Part shown: positions 52,660 to 55,449 of the stretch, piece after piece
Position numbering within the stretch: the first letter of the stretch is position 1
Layout: each line of letters begins with the position of its first letter
NCBI GenBank assembly: GCA_937928795.1
Contig: CALFWB010000043.1
Coordinates: 1-55,449 of the forward strand
Source of the DNA: an uncultured Anaerolineales bacterium
GTDB taxonomy: Bacteria; Chloroflexota; Anaerolineae; Anaerolineales; UBA4823
DNA: 55,449 bases
Reading direction: 5' to 3'
The notes under the pieces: generated by a model
Told to the model about the DNA's origin: nothing
Database searches by the model: none
Seen by the model: only the letters and a program-made list of their open reading frames with translations
Translations under genes and position numbers: made by a program

Positions 52660-53333
52660 GCCAGGCTGAGGAAGCGGTCTTTGAACGAGAACGCCTCCGC
52701 ATGGTGGATGAACAATTACGCCGCCGAGGAATCAACGAGCCACGCCTGCTGCAAGCCATGCTCAAAGTGCCCCGGCATCGCTTTGTCCCTCCAGAGCACC
52801 GCCATTTGGCTTATGTGGATGGGCCGCTGCCGATTGGAGCTGGTCAGACCATCTCGCAACCCTATATTGTTGCTCTAATGACTCAATTACTCCTGCTGGA
52901 GGGCAATGAGAAGGTGTTGGAGATAGGCACCGGCTCTGGTTATCAGGCAGCCATCCTTGCCGAACTTGCCTGTGAGGTGCATACCATCGAACGCCATGCC
53001 GAGCTTGCTGAAGGCGCCAAGCGCATTTTGAAAGAATTGGGTTACCAAAACATCCATGTCCATGTTGGCGATGGCTCGCTGGGTTTAGCCGAGTTTGCCC
53101 CTTATCAAGCCATCTTAGTAACTGCTGCTGCTCCCAAGGCGCCGCCCGCTCTCTTGGAGCAATTGGATGAAGGCGGGCGGTTGGTGATCCCGGTCGGGGG
53201 ACAGTGGGGGCAAATGCTTGAACGTTGGACGCGCTGCGGGCAGCGTTATGAACAGGAAGAATTTGTCCCAGTTGCCTTTGTACCTCTCCGCGGGGAGGCC
53301 GGCTGGAAAGAGGATCGCTGGGAATGGGATTAA
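52656..53333 (+). CDS. pcm: Protein-L-isoaspartate O-methyltransferase
   Basis: The ATG at 52656 overlaps the previous stop. PCMT motifs are complete: KVPRHRFVPPEHRHLAYVD, GAGQTISQPYIVALM, the SAM motif VLEIGTGSGYQAAILAEL and LVIPVGG near the end. It repairs damaged Asp residues by methylating isoaspartate with SAM, in the cytoplasm. It closes the plus-strand operon and meets RNase J tail to tail with only 4 bases between. Confidence 0.93.
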   Translation: MSQAEEAVFERERLRMVDEQLRRRGINEPRLLQAMLKVPRHRFVPPEHRHLAYVDGPLPIGAGQTISQPYIVALMTQLLLLEGNEKVLEIGTGSGYQAAILAELACEVHTIERHAELAEGAKRILKELGYQNIHVHVGDGSLGLAEFAPYQAILVTAAAPKAPPALLEQLDEGGRLVIPVGGQWGQMLERWTRCGQRYEQEEFVPVAFVPLRGEAGWKEDRWEWD

Positions 53334-53337
53334 TCCG

Positions 53338-54981
53338 CTAGGCGTTGCTGATGGTGACAAAGACCATCGGGCGCCGTTTGGTTTTGTTGTAGAGAAACGA
53401 GCGCAAAGTCTGTTCTAAATCGTTTTGTAAGCGCCCGTTGCTGGCGCAATCGACAGTCTTGCGCACAATTTGACGCGTTTCTGCAATCAACTCTTCCAGT
53501 TCCTCGGCCGAGACAAAGCCGCGCGTGATCACCTCCGGCTCATCCAATAAGCGGCAAGAGCGGCGGTCAAGGATGAGATTGACGAGGACAAAGCCATCGC
53601 GAGCGAGGATTTCTCGCTCGCGCACCAAGCCGGGGCTGACATCCCCCACGGAAGCACCGTCGACAAACACATAGCCGCCCGGCACGCGCTCGGCAATGCG
53701 CATCTGCTCTTCGCTCAATTCGATGACCATTCCGTTTTCTACAATGGCGATCCGTTCTGCAGGAATACCCACTTCTTGCGCGAGTCGGGCATGCTGATGG
53801 AGATGGCGCAATTCACCGTGAATGGGGATCAGGAACTTCGGCCGCACCAGATTAAGCATCAGTTTGATCTCTTCAGCGCTGGCATGACCGGAGACGTGCA
53901 CGGGGGCAATATCTTCGTAGATCACATTGGCACCCCGCCGAAACAAGCGGTTAATCGTACGGTAAACGCTCTCCTCATTGCCGGGGATCGGGTGAGAAGA
54001 GAGGATGACGGTATCGCCCGGCAAGATGTCAAATTGACGATTGGTACCTGTTGAGAGCCGTCCCATAATTGAGCTTGGCTCGCCTTGCGTGCCGGTAGAC
54101 ATCAAGACGACCTCGTTTGGGTTCATGCGCAGGGCTTGCTCGATTGGGACAATGGCATCATCAGGGATGTCTAGGTAGCCCAATTTGCGCGCAATGCGCG
54201 CATTGTCGACCATGCTTGCGCCGACAAAAGTCATCTTGCGCCCGTAGCGCATGGCAGCATTGGCAACTTGTTGCATTCGTGAGACCAAAGAGGCAAAACT
54301 TGCCACAATAATCCGCCCTGACGCTTCCCGAAAGACGCTGTCGAAAGCGGCGTCAATGACCCGTTCAGATGGCGTCCAGCCTGGCCGAGTGGCATTGGTC
54401 GAATCGGCAAGTAAAGCGAGCACTCCTTCTTGGGAATATTCTGCCAGCTTGGCAAAATCGGTTGGCCAATTATCAACGGGAGTGTGGTCGAATTTGTAAT
54501 CCCCGCTGTGAACCACCAAGCCAACCGGTGTGCGGATGCCTAACCCAACGCCATCGGGCACAGAGTGACAGACATGGAAGAATTCCACATCAAAAACTCC
54601 AATGCGGATGCGCTCCCTCGCTCGCACCGTGTGCAAGGTGAGTTTACTCAGCAAACCGTTGCGCGCTAGTTTGGCTTCCAATAAACCACGCGTGAGAGCA
54701 GTGGCATAGATGGGCACTTGAATTTGTTCCAAGACGTGACGCGCTGCCCCCGTATGGTCTTCGTGCCCGTGGGTGAAGATAATCCCCTGCACCTTGTGGC
54801 GGTTCTCAATTAAGTATTGAAAATCGGGAATAATGTAATCGATCCCCAACATGTCGTTTTCGGGGAACATTAATCCTGCGTCGACCACTAAAATTTGGTC
54901 AGCGTATTCATAGACCATCATATTTTTGCCCACTTCCCCTAATCCTCCTAGGGGGAGGATACGTAAAATTTTGTCTTTCAT
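53338..54981 (-). CDS. rnj: Ribonuclease J
   Basis: The metallo-beta-lactamase/beta-CASP enzyme: LPLGGLGEVGKNM at the start, zinc motif THGHEDHTGA, HSGDYKFDHTP, LADSTNATRPG, STGTQGEPSS and HVSGHASAEEIK, with the C-terminal domain complete (547 residues, normal). It degrades and matures mRNA with 5' exonuclease and endonuclease activity. AAAGGAG lies 2-4 bases before the ATG, closer than usual. A terminator-like hairpin sits 50 bases upstream on the same strand. Confidence 0.95.
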   Translation of the reverse strand: MKDKILRILPLGGLGEVGKNMMVYEYADQILVVDAGLMFPENDMLGIDYIIPDFQYLIENRHKVQGIIFTHGHEDHTGAARHVLEQIQVPIYATALTRGLLEAKLARNGLLSKLTLHTVRARERIRIGVFDVEFFHVCHSVPDGVGLGIRTPVGLVVHSGDYKFDHTPVDNWPTDFAKLAEYSQEGVLALLADSTNATRPGWTPSERVIDAAFDSVFREASGRIIVASFASLVSRMQQVANAAMRYGRKMTFVGASMVDNARIARKLGYLDIPDDAIVPIEQALRMNPNEVVLMSTGTQGEPSSIMGRLSTGTNRQFDILPGDTVILSSHPIPGNEESVYRTINRLFRRGANVIYEDIAPVHVSGHASAEEIKLMLNLVRPKFLIPIHGELRHLHQHARLAQEVGIPAERIAIVENGMVIELSEEQMRIAERVPGGYVFVDGASVGDVSPGLVREREILARDGFVLVNLILDRRSCRLLDEPEVITRGFVSAEELEELIAETRQIVRKTVDCASNGRLQNDLEQTLRSFLYNKTKRRPMVFVTISNA

Positions 54982-55029
54982 ACTCCTTTATAATCCTTTT
55001 ATGTCCTTCATTATGTTCAATACGGACGA

Positions 55030-55072
55030 TGATAAAAACAACAGCCCGCACGGCAAATAACCGACCGGGCTG
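55030..55072 (-). terminator. Rho-independent terminator on the minus strand
   Basis: CAGCCCG (55042-55048) pairs with CGGGCTG (55066-55072), extended inward by CGG/CCG. On the minus strand the hairpin is followed by TTGTTTTTATC. It would end transcription entering from the right or act as an attenuator ahead of RNase J. Confidence 0.6.
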
Positions 55073-55235
55073 CTGCTGCGATTCAAGCCTAGATGATAGA
55101 GTTCAAATGAATTCAAACACGCTCTCCTTCAAAATCTCCAACAACGTCCTCAGTCGGCAAATTTTGTCGATTTCATACATAGATTTTAACATTATGGGGA
55201 GGATTTGTCAAAGCCACATTGCCTCTTGCCTCTGG

Positions 55236-55256
55236 GGTGCACGAAAAAGTTGTTAG
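55236..55256 (+). repeat. Possible left end of an insertion sequence
   Basis: GGTGCACGAAAAAGTTGTTAG matches the right end of the 78-bp repeat read on the minus strand (GTGCACTCAAAAGTTGTTGG) at 16 of the 18 bases of GTGCAC..AAAAGTTGTT. Confidence 0.4.
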
Positions 55257-55338
55257 AGGGAAAGGGCAAAAAGGGAGAGCCTCTCTGGTATGATTGGTAG
55301 GAGTAAGAAAAAACAAAACCATACCGAGGAGGCTCAAG

Positions 55339-55449
55339 ATGAATTTTAATCCAGAAGTGATTGAAAAGATAGGGGAACTGATCAGTGCTGAAGTTGGCAG
55401 AGTGATGCCTGACCCGCAGTCGATTGGCGAGATTGAGCAGACGATGCGC
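55339..55449 (+). CDS. Partial gene at right edge, possible transposase N terminus
   Basis: The frame opens at ATG 55339 with GAGGAGG 5 bases upstream and runs off the window, showing 37 residues (MNFNPEVIEKIGELISAEVG, then MPDPQSIGEIEQTMR). The helical start and the IEQTMR phrase recall the N termini of ISKra4-like transposases, but this is too short to be sure. The repeat-like end about 100 bases upstream supports a mobile element. Confidence 0.4.
   Translation, partial: MNFNPEVIEKIGELISAEVGRVMPDPQSIGEIEQTMR

Larger units (their letters stand above)
54982..55338. other. 357-base gap with terminator and possible mobile-element end
   Basis: It contains the minus-strand terminator (55030-55072), the end-like sequence at 55236-55256 and GAGGAGG at 55327-55333 before the last gene. 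The rest shows nothing. Confidence 0.5.

Noticed and set aside
1-55449. tRNA or rRNA genes
   Set aside because: No TPsiC-arm pattern with a matching acceptor stem or rRNA-like stretch was found in any gap by eye; a tRNAscan run would settle it.

Overview
The window reads as a chromosomal piece of a Chloroflexota bacterium, most likely class Anaerolineae. The basis is gene content rather than a marker gene, since no rRNA or tRNA is visible. Indicators are several lipoproteins with Thr/Pro linkers and NBR1-type Ig-like domains, secreted proteins ending in a short Tyr-Leu-Pro-Leu tail, a tungsten-type aldehyde:ferredoxin oxidoreductase with its ferredoxin, RNase J, an F420-type luciferase-like oxidoreductase, and TTG/GTG starts. 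Apart from the ends, genes are densely packed in short operons on both strands.

Layout. 1-8.5 kb is accessory: a truncated secreted protein followed by a canonical integron attC site, a methyltransferase, a run of secreted proteins (DOMON/CBM9-like, beta-helix plus thrombospondin-3 plus M64-like protease, a Gly-repeat protein, a small Cys-rich peptide, a beta-helix protein), and a VapBC-type toxin-antitoxin pair. 8.7-13.6 kb holds an alpha-galactosidase, a periplasmic methionine-sulfoxide reductase (MsrP), a cyclase-family lipoprotein and a CopD-like membrane protein. 13.6-21.0 kb is a minus-strand run: TPR protein, three envelope lipoproteins, QueG and a frameshifted CapA. 21.3-33.4 kb is mixed housekeeping: PD-(D/E)XK-like protein, ABC-F ATPase, LytR-CpsA-Psr protein, M23 peptidase, SDR, MFS exporter, DJ-1/PfpI protein and a large FAD/Fe-S dehydrogenase.

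34.0-43.5 kb is a signalling operon: CheB/CheR-PAS fusion, PAS/GAF histidine kinase, two response-regulator genes (one an apparent REC/HD-GYP deletion fusion) and a REC-PAS-GAF-GAF-GGDEF diguanylate cyclase. It is preceded by an extended -10 promoter and a leader that can fold into a four-helix junction. 43.8-48.1 kb carries peroxiredoxin plus a wHTH protein and an operon of ferredoxin, aldehyde:ferredoxin oxidoreductase, MoaD-like protein and hydrolase. 48.7-55.0 kb has a TPR membrane protein divergent from a plus-strand operon (thioesterase, M42 peptidase, F420-type oxidoreductase, Pcm), then RNase J. The right edge enters a gene that may be a transposase.

The gaps are rich in palindromic repeats: a 78-bp element in two copies whose ends resemble the putative element at the right edge, a 138-bp tandem, a C/T-rich palindrome family (one copy lies in frame inside queG) and a roughly 90-bp family in three copies. 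The most unusual items are the attC site, the shared YLPL tail, the four-helix leader RNA, the symmetric divergent promoter with apparent leaderless starts, and the repeat inside queG.
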